Notes: a model not told the origin generated them from the letters alone. A stretch of 64,000 bases of DNA from Saccharopolyspora erythraea (GCF_018141105.1 NZ_CP054839.1:3472001-3536000); one strand, 5' to 3'; shown: positions 1 to 8,946, numbered from the stretch's first letter. Made by a program: numbers and translations.

Positions 1-36
1 TCATGCTCGCCTTCAGTCGGGTCGCGGACGGCAGTG

Positions 37-53
37 TTGAGCATTCTGCTCAA
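37..53. promoter_or_regulatory. Palindromic operator candidate upstream of the E1-like gene
   Basis: A perfect palindrome, TTGAGCA-TTC-TGCTCAA, lies about 80 bases before the start at 134. Related half-sites (TTGTGCA near 68 and TGCACA near 109) follow it. Positions 2-4 read CAT on the plus strand behind a GAAGG-like purine run on the minus strand, so a divergent gene may begin at the window edge and share this control region. The cognate regulator is not identified. Confidence 0.45.
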
Positions 54-133
54 TACCAACGTCGCATATTGTGCAGTGCGGCGATCGCTGCTGTCATGTT
101 TTCTCATTCTGCACATCGGGATGAGGTAGCGAC

Positions 134-2449
134 ATGACCAGCACCGCCCCCGCGCAGCCAACGGCATCCGCGGAGTTCGAGGTTGTGAGCGAGATCGAGC
201 GCCGCGTGCTGTGGCTGTCGACCGCGATCGTCCACCACGCCAACCGGGTGCGCCCCAATCCTTCGGGCCTCAAGGTGGGGGGACATCAGGCCTCCAGCGC
301 CTCGATGACCTCGATCATGACCTCGCTGTGGTTCCGCCACCTGCGCCCGCAGGACCGCGTGTCGGTCAAGCCGCACGCCTCCCCGGCGCTGCACGCGATC
401 AACTACCTGCTCGGCGAGCTGGACGAGTCCTATCTGCCGCGGCTGCGCGAGTTCGGGGGCCTGCAGAGCTACCCGAGCCGGGTTAAGGACCCGGACCCGG
501 TCGACTACTCCACCGGCTCGGTCGGCATCGGTGCGACCGCGTCGATCTGGGGCGCCGTCGCCCGCCGCTATGTCGAGAACGCGGTGGGCGGCGCGGGCAC
601 GGGACGGCAGTACTCGCTGCTCGGCGACGCCGAACTGGACGAGGGCGCCATCTGGGAGGCGGTCCTCGACCCCGGTGTTGCCGAGCTCGGCGAGATCGTC
701 TGGATCGTCGACCTCAACCGCCAGTCGCTGGACCGGGTCGTGCCCAACATCGCCGCAGGCCGCCTCCAGGGCATGTTCGCCGCCGCCGGGTGGCAGGTGC
801 TCACGCTGAAGTACGGGCGCCTGCTCGACGAGCTGTTCGCCCGCCCCGGTGGCGCGGCGCTGCGCGCGCGCATCGACACCATGCCCAACCCCGAATACCA
901 GCGCCTGCTGCGCTGCGACGCGCGGCAGATCCGTGAGCGCCTGCCCGGCGGCGACCGCGAGATCGGCGACCTGCTGTCCGGTGTGGACGATGACATGCTG
1001 TGCCGGGCGATCCGCAACCTCGGCGGCCACGACCTCGCCGCGCTCGACGCCGCGTTCCACGCCATCGAGGACACCCGCCCGACGGTCATCTTCGCCTACA
1101 CCGTCAAAGGGAACGGGCTACCGACCGAGGGCCACCCGCAGAACCACTCGTCCCTGCTGACCGCGGAACAGATGGCCGACCTGGCCGTGCGGCTGGGCAT
1201 CGACCCCGGCACGCCGTGGGACCGGTTCGCGGCCGGCACCCCCGAAGGCGACCTGTGCGCGGCCGCCGCCAACCGCCTGCGCCGCCCCGAGGTCGCGCAC
1301 ACAGCGCCGCCCGCGCTGCCCACCGACATCGGCCGCACCCCCTCGGGCACCACGACCACCCAAGCCGCACTCGGCCGAGTCCTGGTCGACCTGACCCGGG
1401 ACGCACCCGACGCGGCGAGCCGGATCGTGACCGTCAGCCCCGACGTCAGCTCCACCACCAACCTCGGCGGCTGGATGAACAAGGTCGGCGTGTGGTCGGT
1501 GACCGAACGCGTCGACTGGTTCGCCGACGACACCGAAACCATCCTGCACTGGCGGGAGAAACCCACTGGGCAGCACATCGAGCTCGGCATCGCCGAAACC
1601 AACCTGGTCGGGCTGTTGGGGGAACTCGGCGCCACCTGGAGCCGCTGGGGACAGCCGCTGCTGCCCATCGGCGTGCTCTACGACCCCTTCGTCGAGCGAG
1701 CCCTCGAACCCTGGTCGTTCGGCATCTACGCGGGCGGACAGTCCATCCTGGTCGGCACACCTTCCGGTGTCACACTCGCCTCCGAAGGCGGCGCCCACCA
1801 GTCCATCACCACTCCCTCGGTCGGCCTCGAACAGCCCGGCTGCCTCACCTACGAACCCGCGTTCGCGCAAGACGTCGAGTGGATCCTGCTCTCCTGCCTG
1901 GCCAGGCTCGGCCAACCCGGCGGCACCTCCGCTTACCTCCGGCTCTCCACCCGCCCCGTCGATCAGAAGCTCGCGGCCGTGCCCGCCGATCCGGCGGCGC
2001 GGGAGCGCCGGCGACGGCATGCCGTCGCCGGCGCCTACACGCTGCACCGCGCGGATGATCCGGCCGTGACGATCGCCGCGATGGGCGCGCTGATCCCCGA
2101 AGCACTCGAAGCGGCCGACCGGCTGGCGCAAGCCGGCATCCCGGCGGATGTGGTCTGCGTGACCAGCCCCGGCCTGCTCTTCCAAGCACTGCAAGCGAAA
2201 CAGGGCCGCACGGACGGTCCGAGCTGGATCCTCGAGCAGGTGTTCCCGTCCGCGCGGGCGACCCCGCTGGTCACCGTCCTCGACGGCCACCCCCACACCC
2301 TCGCGTTCCTCGCATCGGTCAACCAGGTCCCCGGCATCGCGCTCGGTGTCACCGGGTTCGGGCAGTCCGGCAGCCTCGACGACGTCTACCGCCACCACGG
2401 CATCGACACCGACAGCATCGTCCGCGCCGCGCTCGACCTGACCACCTGA
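134..2449 (+). CDS. Pyruvate dehydrogenase E1-like (transketolase-fold) protein
   Basis: This 771-residue thiamine-diphosphate enzyme resembles the homodimeric E1 component (AceE type) of 2-oxoacid dehydrogenases. The N-terminal half has the cofactor-binding pattern GDAELDEGAIWEA near residue 170 followed by a DLNRQSLD segment, as in AceE. The second half has the pyrimidine-domain motif IELGIAETN near residue 485 and an EGGAHQS segment near 555. It is shorter than classical AceE (about 900 residues). It probably decarboxylates a 2-oxoacid and passes the acyl group to a partner not encoded here. A GATGAGG ribosome binding site precedes the start. The substrate is unknown; a link to the neighbouring catabolic genes is only suggested by position. 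Confidence 0.8.
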   Translation: MTSTAPAQPTASAEFEVVSEIERRVLWLSTAIVHHANRVRPNPSGLKVGGHQASSASMTSIMTSLWFRHLRPQDRVSVKPHASPALHAINYLLGELDESYLPRLREFGGLQSYPSRVKDPDPVDYSTGSVGIGATASIWGAVARRYVENAVGGAGTGRQYSLLGDAELDEGAIWEAVLDPGVAELGEIVWIVDLNRQSLDRVVPNIAAGRLQGMFAAAGWQVLTLKYGRLLDELFARPGGAALRARIDTMPNPEYQRLLRCDARQIRERLPGGDREIGDLLSGVDDDMLCRAIRNLGGHDLAALDAAFHAIEDTRPTVIFAYTVKGNGLPTEGHPQNHSSLLTAEQMADLAVRLGIDPGTPWDRFAAGTPEGDLCAAAANRLRRPEVAHTAPPALPTDIGRTPSGTTTTQAALGRVLVDLTRDAPDAASRIVTVSPDVSSTTNLGGWMNKVGVWSVTERVDWFADDTETILHWREKPTGQHIELGIAETNLVGLLGELGATWSRWGQPLLPIGVLYDPFVERALEPWSFGIYAGGQSILVGTPSGVTLASEGGAHQSITTPSVGLEQPGCLTYEPAFAQDVEWILLSCLARLGQPGGTSAYLRLSTRPVDQKLAAVPADPAARERRRRHAVAGAYTLHRADDPAVTIAAMGALIPEALEAADRLAQAGIPADVVCVTSPGLLFQALQAKQGRTDGPSWILEQVFPSARATPLVTVLDGHPHTLAFLASVNQVPGIALGVTGFGQSGSLDDVYRHHGIDTDSIVRAALDLTT

Positions 2450-2506
2450 CCACCTGACACGGTCGGGAAAGAGGATCACGGGCTGATGCCCGTCCTGCCG
2501 TAGTAC

Positions 2507-2538
2507 GGACCCCGCCGGCGCGTTCGCCGACGGGGTCC
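2507..2538. terminator. Bidirectional stem-loop between convergent genes
   Basis: Two 14-base arms (2507-2520 and 2525-2538) pair with one mismatch around a CGTT loop. The hairpin sits between the ends of the convergent E1-like and hydratase genes, which suits a shared terminator. There is no clear T-run, as is usual in high-GC actinobacteria. Confidence 0.7.
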
Positions 2539-2561
2539 GCTGGACGCCCTCGCCCGCGCCC

Positions 2562-3230
2562 TCAGGGAGCGGACACCTCGAACTCCACCGCCCCCCAGCC
2601 GGCGAAGGTGCCCGACCAGTGCCCGGCTTCGTTCATCGGCACCGCTTCCAGGCAGCTGCCGGGGAGGATGACCTGGCCCGGCTCGAACTCGACGCCGTAG
2701 GTCGCCAGCCGGTTGCACAACCACGCGGTGGCGGCGAACGGATTGCGCAGGATGTTCCTGGTGTTCCCGTCCATCATGTGGTGGCCGTTGAAGTGGAGGG
2801 TGCCGCGGGTGTCGCTCAACGTCAGCTCGTCGACCCGCCGAGGGGTTCCACCGAGGATGACCGCGCCGGTCGAACCGTTGTCCGAAAGGGTGTCCGGAAG
2901 CTCGATCGCCCAGTTCTGGACGCGGGAGTCGATGATCTCGATCGCGGGGACCGCGTACTCGATCGCGTTGATGACGTCGGCGACGGTGATGTTCGGCCCG
3001 CGAAGGGGGCGCTTGAGGATGAAGGCCGGTTCGAGCTCGACGAACGGCGCGATGAACCGCTCACGGTCCACCGGGGTGCCTTCGTAGGCGAACGCTGAGG
3101 CCGGCAGGTACCCGTATCGGGCTGGTCGAGGCCGAACGCGTCCTGCATGACCTTGGCGACGTTGCCCAGCTTGTAGCCGACAACGCGGTCCGTCGTCGAG
3201 AGAGATGTGGTGGCCGAACTGAGTAGCCCG
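2562..3230 (-). pseudogene. 2-keto-4-pentenoate hydratase-family protein, frameshifted and 5' truncated
   Basis: The C-terminal 169 residues (2562-3071) match the HpaH/MhpD hydratase family: the FIAPFVELEPAF block and DNGSTGAVILGG are typical. The conserved upstream block VVGYKLGNVAKVMQDAFGLD is encoded at about 3116-3187 in another frame. Restoring one G near 3111-3114, at a CCC run on the plus strand, joins them through GYLPASAFAYEGTPVDRE. About 50-60 residues usually found before this block are not recognisable. Intact members hydrate 2-oxo-dienoates in aromatic meta-cleavage or related pathways. The truncation argues for a real pseudogene, whereas the single-base lesion alone could be a sequencing error. 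Confidence 0.7.
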
Positions 3231-3234
3231 GGTG

Positions 3235-3260
3235 GCCGCACGGCCCGGGCGCCGTGCGGC
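3235..3260 (-). terminator. Stem-loop after the ketoglutarate-semialdehyde-type dehydrogenase
   Basis: Perfect 10-base arms, GCCGCACGGC and GCCGTGCGGC, flank a 6-base loop just downstream of the minus-strand dehydrogenase. This fits an intrinsic terminator without a U-tract. Confidence 0.55.
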
Positions 3261-3339
3261 TGCCCCGCGCCAGGCGCGCTGGCGGGGGAGGGCCGCCGCT
3301 GCGTGCAGTGCCGTCGGAGACCCTCCCGCCAGAACGCGC

Positions 3340-4869
3340 TCACCCCTGAGGTGCGCTCCACCGACGCGAGTCGCCCGCTTCGCCCACGGTTCTGGGCAGG
3401 CCCAACGGGTTGGATTCGCGCAGCGCGGGAGGCAGGGCGAAGTCCGGTGCGTTCTGGTAGGCCACCGGGCGCAGGAAGCGGTCGATCGCCGCGGTGCCCA
3501 CGGAGGTGTGCGAAACCGCGGTGGTGGACGGATACGGGCCGCCGTGCTGCTGCGCGGCCGTCACCGCGACCCCCGTCGGCCAGTCGTTGAACACGATCCG
3601 CCCGGAGCGCCGTGCCGCCAGTGTTACCAGGCCGGTGACCCGGTGCCGCTCGGCGTCGTCGGGTTCGTCGGCGGTGTGGACGGTGACCGTCAGGCTGCCC
3701 TCCACGGCGGCCAGCACCGCGTGCAGTTCGCCGTCCGAGCCGTACTCGGCGATCACGGCGGAGGGCCCGAAGTTCTCCTCGAGGAGAACGGGGTGCTCGC
3801 GCAGGTTCTCCACCGACCCCGCGTGGAAGAGGGTCGGGGTGAACGCGGGAACCCCGGACGGGTCCTCGTGTTCGGCTCCGCGCGCGAGCACCTCGACCCC
3901 GGGCACTGCCGCGAGCTCCTCGGTCCGCTCCCGGTACCGCTCGGCGATCCCGGAGGTCAGCAGCCTGGCAGGCGGCACCTCACCGGTCAGCTTCGCGATC
4001 TGCGACGGCAGGCCCGTTCCGCGCGGTAGCAGCAGGATTCCCGGCTTGGTGCAGAACTGCCCGGCTCCGAGGGTGAACGATCCGACGAAACCCGAGGCGA
4101 CCTGGTCGGCGCGTTCGCGCTCGGCCCCGGCCGTGACGACCGCGGGGTTGATGCTGCCGAGCTCGCCGTAGAAGGGGATCGGAGCGGGACGGGATGCGGC
4201 GATGTCGAACAGAGCCCGCCCGCCGGACACCGACCCGGTGAACGCCCCGGCGGCCACCCGGGGGTCCTGCAGTGCCCGCACCCCGGCCTGCCGGCCGGCG
4301 ATCATCGCGAAGGTCCCTTCCGGCGCGCCGGTGGCTGCCAGTGCCGAACGCACGACGTCGGCCGTCTTCCGCGAGGTGCGCGGGTGGCCGGGGTGTGCCT
4401 TGAGCACCACCGGGCACCCCGCGGCGAGTGCGGATGCGGTGTCGCCGCCGGCGACCGAGAACGCGAACGGGAAGTTGCTCGCCGCGTACACGAGCACCGG
4501 GCCGATCGGCATCAGGCCGCGGCGGAGGTCGGGCCGGGGACCGAGGACGAAGTCGGGGTCCTGCCGGTCCAGGACGACCCGCAGGTAGGAGCCGTCGCGC
4601 AGGACGTCGGCGAACATGCGCAGCTGCACCGTCGTGCGCTTCAGCTCACCGGTGAGCCTGCCTTCGGCGAGCCCGGTCTCCCGCATGGCCTCGGCGATCA
4701 GGGACGCCCCCTCGGCATCGAGCGAGTCGGCGATCGCGGACAGCGCGTCCGCCCGCTGGCGCGGGGACCACTGCCCCCAGAGCGCGGCCGCCGTGGCCGC
4801 CGCGGTCAGGCACCGCTCGACCTCTTCCTGGGACTCCTCGGGCTCAGCCTGCTCGAAAGTGTTGATCAT
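3340..4869 (-). CDS. Aldehyde dehydrogenase, 2,5-dioxopentanoate (ketoglutarate semialdehyde) type
   Basis: This 509-residue enzyme belongs to the aldehyde dehydrogenase superfamily. It resembles alpha-ketoglutarate semialdehyde dehydrogenases, which oxidise 2,5-dioxovalerate to 2-oxoglutarate. The landmarks are VYAASNFPFAFSVAGGD near residue 127, the general base in FYGELGS (Glu236) and the catalytic cysteine in GAGQFCTKPG (Cys273). This type closes hydroxyproline, pentose and hexarate catabolism. That fits the DHDPS-family and enolase-superfamily genes 8-12 kb away, but the exact aldehyde is inferred. It is the third gene of a minus-strand run: amine oxidase, flavin reductase, dehydrogenase. 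Confidence 0.85.
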   Translation of the reverse strand: MINTFEQAEPEESQEEVERCLTAAATAAALWGQWSPRQRADALSAIADSLDAEGASLIAEAMRETGLAEGRLTGELKRTTVQLRMFADVLRDGSYLRVVLDRQDPDFVLGPRPDLRRGLMPIGPVLVYAASNFPFAFSVAGGDTASALAAGCPVVLKAHPGHPRTSRKTADVVRSALAATGAPEGTFAMIAGRQAGVRALQDPRVAAGAFTGSVSGGRALFDIAASRPAPIPFYGELGSINPAVVTAGAERERADQVASGFVGSFTLGAGQFCTKPGILLLPRGTGLPSQIAKLTGEVPPARLLTSGIAERYRERTEELAAVPGVEVLARGAEHEDPSGVPAFTPTLFHAGSVENLREHPVLLEENFGPSAVIAEYGSDGELHAVLAAVEGSLTVTVHTADEPDDAERHRVTGLVTLAARRSGRIVFNDWPTGVAVTAAQQHGGPYPSTTAVSHTSVGTAAIDRFLRPVAYQNAPDFALPPALRESNPLGLPRTVGEAGDSRRWSAPQG

Positions 4870-4913
4870 GGCTGTGTGCTCTCACTTCGTCGTCTTGCGG
4901 GGCGGGGAGATGA

Positions 4914-5417
4914 TCACAGCTGGAGGGCGCGGTATCCGCCGAGCCTGCCGCGGTGGAAGACCAGGGGCTCGCCTCCGCCTGCGTCCAGGCGCAGCACCTC
5001 GGCGATCACGATGACGTGGTCGCCGCCTTCCAGCTCCTGAACGGTCCTGCAGTCGATCCAGGCGTGCGCGCCGGAGATCTTGGGGGTGCCGTCGGCGGAT
5101 TCGTGCCAGTCCACGGCGGCGAACTTGTCGTCGGTCTTGCTCGACATCGCACGGCAGACGTCGTTCTGCCCGTCGGCGAGGACGCTGGCGCTGAAGTACT
5201 CCGCCGGGCGGATCTTCGGCCAGCTGCTCGACGTCCTCGCAACGCTGAAGGTGACCAGCGGCGGGTCCAGCGACAGCGACTGGAACGTCCCGACGATGAG
5301 TCCGGCGGGATTCCCGCTACCGGGCTCGCGGCCGGCCACGACGACGACGCCGGTCGGCAGATGTCCCATCACGTCCCGGAAGTGACGCGGCTCGATCGTT
5401 TGCGACGACAGGGTCAT
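4914..5417 (-). CDS. Flavin reductase family protein (FMN:NAD(P)H oxidoreductase)
   Basis: This 167-residue protein has the flavin-reductase split-barrel fold. The motifs HFRDVMGHLPTGVVVV at the N-terminus, GTFQSLSLDPPLVTFSVA and the GDHVIVIAEV segment near the C-terminus are characteristic. Such proteins supply reduced FMN to two-component monooxygenases. The obvious partner is the NtaA/SnaA-type monooxygenase at 9431-10846, whose upstream region shares an operator-like element with this operon. A GGAGGG site precedes the start by 9 bases. A second, different flavin reductase is at 40178-40663. Confidence 0.88.
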   Translation of the reverse strand: MTLSSQTIEPRHFRDVMGHLPTGVVVVAGREPGSGNPAGLIVGTFQSLSLDPPLVTFSVARTSSSWPKIRPAEYFSASVLADGQNDVCRAMSSKTDDKFAAVDWHESADGTPKISGAHAWIDCRTVQELEGGDHVIVIAEVLRLDAGGGEPLVFHRGRLGGYRALQL

Positions 5418-5438
5418 GGTCGGTGTTCCCTCCTGGTC

Positions 5439-5471
5439 GGTCGTCGGTCGTCGGTCGTCGGTCGTCGGTGG
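5439..5471. repeat. Short tandem repeat, GGTCGTC unit
   Basis: Four exact copies and one degenerate copy of the 7-base unit GGTCGTC fill the space between the amine oxidase stop codon and the flavin reductase ribosome binding site. Copy number is likely to vary and would alter the intergenic spacing. Confidence 0.8.
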
Positions 5472-6773
5472 TCAGTGCGAGGTGCCGAGGCCGGTGCTGA
5501 TCTCTCGGGCGACGCGCAGGCCGCTTTCGACGGCCCCGTCGATGAACCCGGCCCAGACGTTGGCGTAGTCGCTGCCCGCGAAGTGCAGGACGCCTTCGGG
5601 CCGCTGCTGGGCTTCGAAGTACCGGGTGAGCTGGTGCGGCCGCTGCATCAGCCAGGTCTCCTGCGAGAGCGGGTCGGCCATCCAGTCGTGCCCGGTGACC
5701 TCCAGGACCTCGAGGTCGTCGCGCCAGACCCGCAGCGCGTCGCGGACGGCGTCGATGTCGTGCGGCGAGATCCGGCGCGAGTCGGCCCCGAAGGAGACCA
5801 GCACGGCGTCGTCGTCGCCGACGAACTCGGTGCGCGCGACCGACAGCGGGTGGTCGGCCGACGAGTAGGCGAAGAACGGCTTGATCGGGCCGCGGACCCG
5901 GATCCAGACCTTCACACCCCTCGACGCCGTCTTCTCCTTGCTCGCGGCGCGCTTCTGCTCGCAGAGCCCGGGGGAGACGTCCAGCTCGCCGATGATGTTC
6001 TGCGGCAGGGTCAGCACGACCCGGCGCGCCTTGATCCGGTCGCCGGCGGCGGTGGTCACCACGGCACCGACGGCATCGTGCTCGACCCGGCGCACCTCGG
6101 TGGAGGTGCGGATGTCGGCCCTGGTGTCGGCGACGATCGCCTCGACCAGCGACCTGGTGCCGGAGGCGATGCGGAACACCGCCGAGGCCTCGTGCATGAG
6201 GTGCCAGGAACCGGCGGTGGCGGAGGTCCAGCGCAGTGCGCTCGTGAACGCCCCGTCCTCGAGCGGGGCGTTGAAGTGCCCCACCCAGGCGGCCTCGTTG
6301 GCTCGGTACTCCTCCACCGGCAGGTCCAGCTCGTCGAGCTTGTCGCGGACGCTGAAGGCGTCGACGGACGCCAGGCCCGGACCCGAGGCGGGGGCGTCCG
6401 GCCGGGGGATCCAGCGCATCGTCTCGTCCAGGAGCCGGCGCATGCCCGGGTCGATCAGCTCCATGAAGCCGTCGAGCGAGCCCTTGCGGACCTCGTCGCC
6501 CGCCAGCCAGTAGGCCTCCTCGGGGCGCGGTCCGCGGGTGACCTCCAGGCCGTAGCGGGTGAGCTCGGCCCAGACGTGCGGCTGCACCCAGTGCAGCCAG
6601 GTGCCGCCGATCTCCAGGTCGCGGCCGAGCCGGTGGTCGGTCCACACCCGGCCGCCGAGCCGGTCCCTGGCCTCGAGCACGGTGACGCGCAGGTCGTGCC
6701 GGCTGAGCTCGCGGGCCGTGATCAGGCCGGCGACCCCGCCACCGACCACGACGACGTCGGTTTCCTCGGTCAC
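5472..6773 (-). CDS. Flavin monoamine oxidase family protein
   Basis: This 433-residue FAD amine oxidase has an N-terminal dinucleotide motif VVVVGGGVAGL followed by LEARDRLGGRVWTD. It has the C-terminal FAD motif HFAGSDYANVWAGFIDGAVESG, quoted in part, that closes the family. It should oxidise an amine to an imine or aldehyde with release of hydrogen peroxide. The GTG start at 6773 follows a GAGGGGAG site. The gene is the first of the minus-strand run ending with the aldehyde dehydrogenase, so amine to aldehyde to acid is a plausible sequence. The natural amine is unknown. The promoter region carries the GAACG palindromic element shared with ribBA and the monooxygenase. Confidence 0.85.
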   Translation of the reverse strand: MTEETDVVVVGGGVAGLITARELSRHDLRVTVLEARDRLGGRVWTDHRLGRDLEIGGTWLHWVQPHVWAELTRYGLEVTRGPRPEEAYWLAGDEVRKGSLDGFMELIDPGMRRLLDETMRWIPRPDAPASGPGLASVDAFSVRDKLDELDLPVEEYRANEAAWVGHFNAPLEDGAFTSALRWTSATAGSWHLMHEASAVFRIASGTRSLVEAIVADTRADIRTSTEVRRVEHDAVGAVVTTAAGDRIKARRVVLTLPQNIIGELDVSPGLCEQKRAASKEKTASRGVKVWIRVRGPIKPFFAYSSADHPLSVARTEFVGDDDAVLVSFGADSRRISPHDIDAVRDALRVWRDDLEVLEVTGHDWMADPLSQETWLMQRPHQLTRYFEAQQRPEGVLHFAGSDYANVWAGFIDGAVESGLRVAREISTGLGTSH

Positions 6774-6878
6774 GGTGCAGTGCTCCCCTCGTAGTCGGCT
6801 TCGCGTGCGGATATCGCAGTTCGGATCGGTTGCTCACCGCGGCCCGGCCGCTGCAGAGCGACATCAGGTAGTTTTTTC

Positions 6879-6903
6879 GAACGATACGTTCAATATACGA
6901 ACG
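6879..6903. promoter_or_regulatory. Operator copy 1: GAACG-N3-CGTTC-N7-GAACG
   Basis: The arms lie at 6879-6883, 6887-6891 and 6899-6903, upstream of the amine oxidase operon. The same three-arm layout recurs at 7018-7042 and, reversed with one substituted base per GAACA/TGTTC arm, at 9348-9372. The surrounding sequence is AT-rich compared with the coding regions, as expected for a promoter. Confidence 0.7.
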
Positions 6904-7017
6904 CGACGCCGATATTGTGACCCCGATCGCCAGGCGCGTCAAGCGCCGTCTCAGGCATGGTTTTGCGAGTGCTGCGGACTCTTCTTGACGGCGGTCTACC
7001 CGAATGTCATCCTCGAT

Positions 7018-7042
7018 GAACGTAACGTTCGTATTCTGAACG
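7018..7042. promoter_or_regulatory. Operator copy 2: GAACG-N3-CGTTC-N7-GAACG
   Basis: Arms at 7018-7022, 7026-7030 and 7038-7042 repeat the spacing of copy 1 exactly. This copy lies about 115 bases before the ribBA start and so probably controls that gene. Confidence 0.7.
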
Positions 7043-7157
7043 CCGAGGTTGGATGCGTACGTCGTGTGGGTAGAGACATCGAGTGCGAAGGCCCGGTCTC
7101 ACACCGCGACGTGCTGAGCGCTCAGCCCCGCGCGATACACGTGTGCAGGAGAGACCG

Positions 7158-8372
7158 ATGCCCTCGTCGAGCATTGCTGAAGCCGTCGCCGCGCTCTCGG
7201 CCGGCGGGAAAGTCCTCGTCGTCGACGACGAGGACCGGGAGAACGAAGGCGACCTGATCATGGCCGCCGAGCATGCGACCACCGACGACGTCGCGTTCTT
7301 CCTCGAACACACCTCGGGCTTCCTGTGCGTGGCCATCGACGAGGACCGCGCCGACGCCCTCGAGCTGGACCTGATGGTCGCGGCCAACACCGAGAGCCAG
7401 GGCACCGCCTTCCTGGTCAGCGTCGACTACCGGCACGGCACGACCACGGGCATCAGTGCGGGAGACCGCGCGAAGACCATCCGCGCGCTCGCCGACCCGC
7501 GGCTCAGGCCCGCCGACCTGGCCCGCCCCGGCCACGTCATGCCCCTGCGGGCCAAGCGCGGAGGGGTCCTGCGCCGCACCGGGCACACCGAGGCGGGCGT
7601 GGACCTGTGCCGCATGGCCGGGTTGAGCGGAGCCGCACTGCTGTGCGAGATCGTGACCCCCGACCGGCGGCACATGATGCGCCGCCCGGAGCTGGACGGC
7701 CTTGCCGCGCGGCACGACATCCCGATGATCTCGATCGCCGCGCTCGTCGAGTGGATGCGCGAGCACGGTGGCGACGTCCGGCGAACCGGTCAGGCCACGA
7801 TCCCCACCGATCTCGGAGCCTTCCAGGCGATCACCTACCAGTCCGAGCCCGACGGCGTCGAACACCTCGCGCTGGCGATGGGCGACATCGAGGGTGCCGA
7901 CGACGTTCTCGTCCGGCTGCACAGCGAGTGCCTCACCGGCGACCTCATCGGATCGCTGCGCTGCGACTGCGGTGCGCAGCTGCGCATGGCCATGGAAACC
8001 ATCGCCGCCGTCGGCCGGGGAGTCGTCGTGTACATGCGGGGCCACGAAGGACGAGGAATCGGCCTCGGGCACAAGCTCCGCGCCTACCAGCTCCAGCAGT
8101 ACCAGGGCATGGACACCATCGAGGCGAACCGGGCGCTCGGGCTGCCGGTCGACAGCCGCGACTACATCCCCGCGGCCCGCATCCTCGCCGGGCTCGGCAT
8201 CACCTCGGTGCGCCTGATGACCAACAACCCGGACAAGTGCCGCGCGCTCACCGAGTGCGGGATCGCCATCAGCGAGCGCCTCCCGCTGGAGGCCGAGCCG
8301 AACGAGCACAACACCCACTACCTGGCCGCCAAGCGCGATCGCATGGGACATCTGCTCCAGCAGCTCGCCTGA
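7158..8372 (+). CDS. ribBA: Bifunctional 3,4-dihydroxy-2-butanone-4-phosphate synthase / GTP cyclohydrolase II
   Basis: This 404-residue protein joins both entry enzymes of riboflavin synthesis. The N-terminal RibB part (to about residue 205) has VLVVDDEDRENEGDLIMAAE and RPGHVMPLRAKRGGVL with GHTEAGVDLCRMAG. The C-terminal RibA part has the zinc site in [20 protein letters not shown], then RGHEGRGIGL and MTNNPDK. The start is placed at 7158, where CAGGAGAG lies upstream; a longer frame has no such site. It makes the ribulose- and GTP-derived riboflavin precursors. Its place between flavin-dependent catabolic genes with a shared operator suggests an extra copy raising flavin supply. Confidence 0.93.
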   Translation: MPSSSIAEAVAALSAGGKVLVVDDEDRENEGDLIMAAEHATTDDVAFFLEHTSGFLCVAIDEDRADALELDLMVAANTESQGTAFLVSVDYRHGTTTGISAGDRAKTIRALADPRLRPADLARPGHVMPLRAKRGGVLRRTGHTEAGVDLCRMAGLSGAALLCEIVTPDRRHMMRRPELDGLAARHDIPMISIAALVEWMREHGGDVRRTGQATIPTDLGAFQAITYQSEPDGVEHLALAMGDIEGADDVLVRLHSECLTGDLIGSLRCDCGAQLRMAMETIAAVGRGVVVYMRGHEGRGIGLGHKLRAYQLQQYQGMDTIEANRALGLPVDSRDYIPAARILAGLGITSVRLMTNNPDKCRALTECGIAISERLPLEAEPNEHNTHYLAAKRDRMGHLLQQLA

Positions 8373-8429
8373 CCCTCCGCGCGGGGGGTTGGTTCGATCG
8401 CGCGGGCGAGGACCGGGATCGAGCCAGTG

Positions 8430-8946
8430 CGGAAGGGTCCGCCCCTGCGTAGGCGCCGGCCTGCGCAGGGGCGTCTCCTGCGCTCAAAGCCCGCTGTCTC
8501 GCCCGCGACGCCGGTGCCTTTTCCAGCCGCTCGACCGTGGGGAGCTCCTGCACCGCAAGCGCGTACGCCGCGTTGTCGAGCACCGTGCGGTGCGGCAGCA
8601 GCGCGAAATGCTGGAACACCATGCTCATGAACCGCTGCCGGACCAGCCGGAGTTCCTTGCGGGACATCGCGGTGATGTCGCGGCCGTCCAAGTGGACGTG
8701 GCCCGAGGTCGGACTGAGCAGTCCGTTGAGCATCCGGATCAATGTGGACTTGCCGGAGCCGGAGAGGCCCATGACCACGAAGGTCTCGCCCTGCCGCACC
8801 TCGGAGCTCGCATCGATCACAGCGGCGGTCACGCCTTCCGACCGCAAGTCCTCCGTCGTGATCGAACCATTTCGCGGCCTTCGGGTGGCGTCTTCGGGAT
8901 TCGGCCCGAAGATCTTGTGCAAACTCTCGACGCGTATCTCGGACAC
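8430..8946 (-). pseudogene. Glycine betaine/proline-type ABC transporter ATPase, 3' truncated
   Basis: The GTG start at 8946 behind GGAGAAGGAAG opens an ATPase resembling OpuAA/ProV. An N-terminal KIFGPNPEDA segment is followed by the Walker A GLSGSGKST and the Q-loop region MVFQHFALLPHRTV. Homology stops after AYALAVQELPTVERLEKA. The signature LSGG, Walker B, H-loop and C-terminal CBS domains are absent, and the rest reads as unrelated sequence. About 170 of roughly 400 residues remain, with no permease or binding protein beside it. It is a decayed transporter gene, consistent with a former betaine or hydroxyproline-betaine uptake system. Confidence 0.75.

Noticed and set aside
1118-2479. 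A 453-codon minus-strand frame over the E1-like gene
   Set aside because: No recognisable motif, and the opposite strand carries clear thiamine-enzyme motifs throughout.
4953-6794. A 613-codon plus-strand frame across the flavin reductase and amine oxidase
   Set aside because: Antisense to two well-defined genes; low-complexity Gly/Asp/Val/Arg-rich translation.
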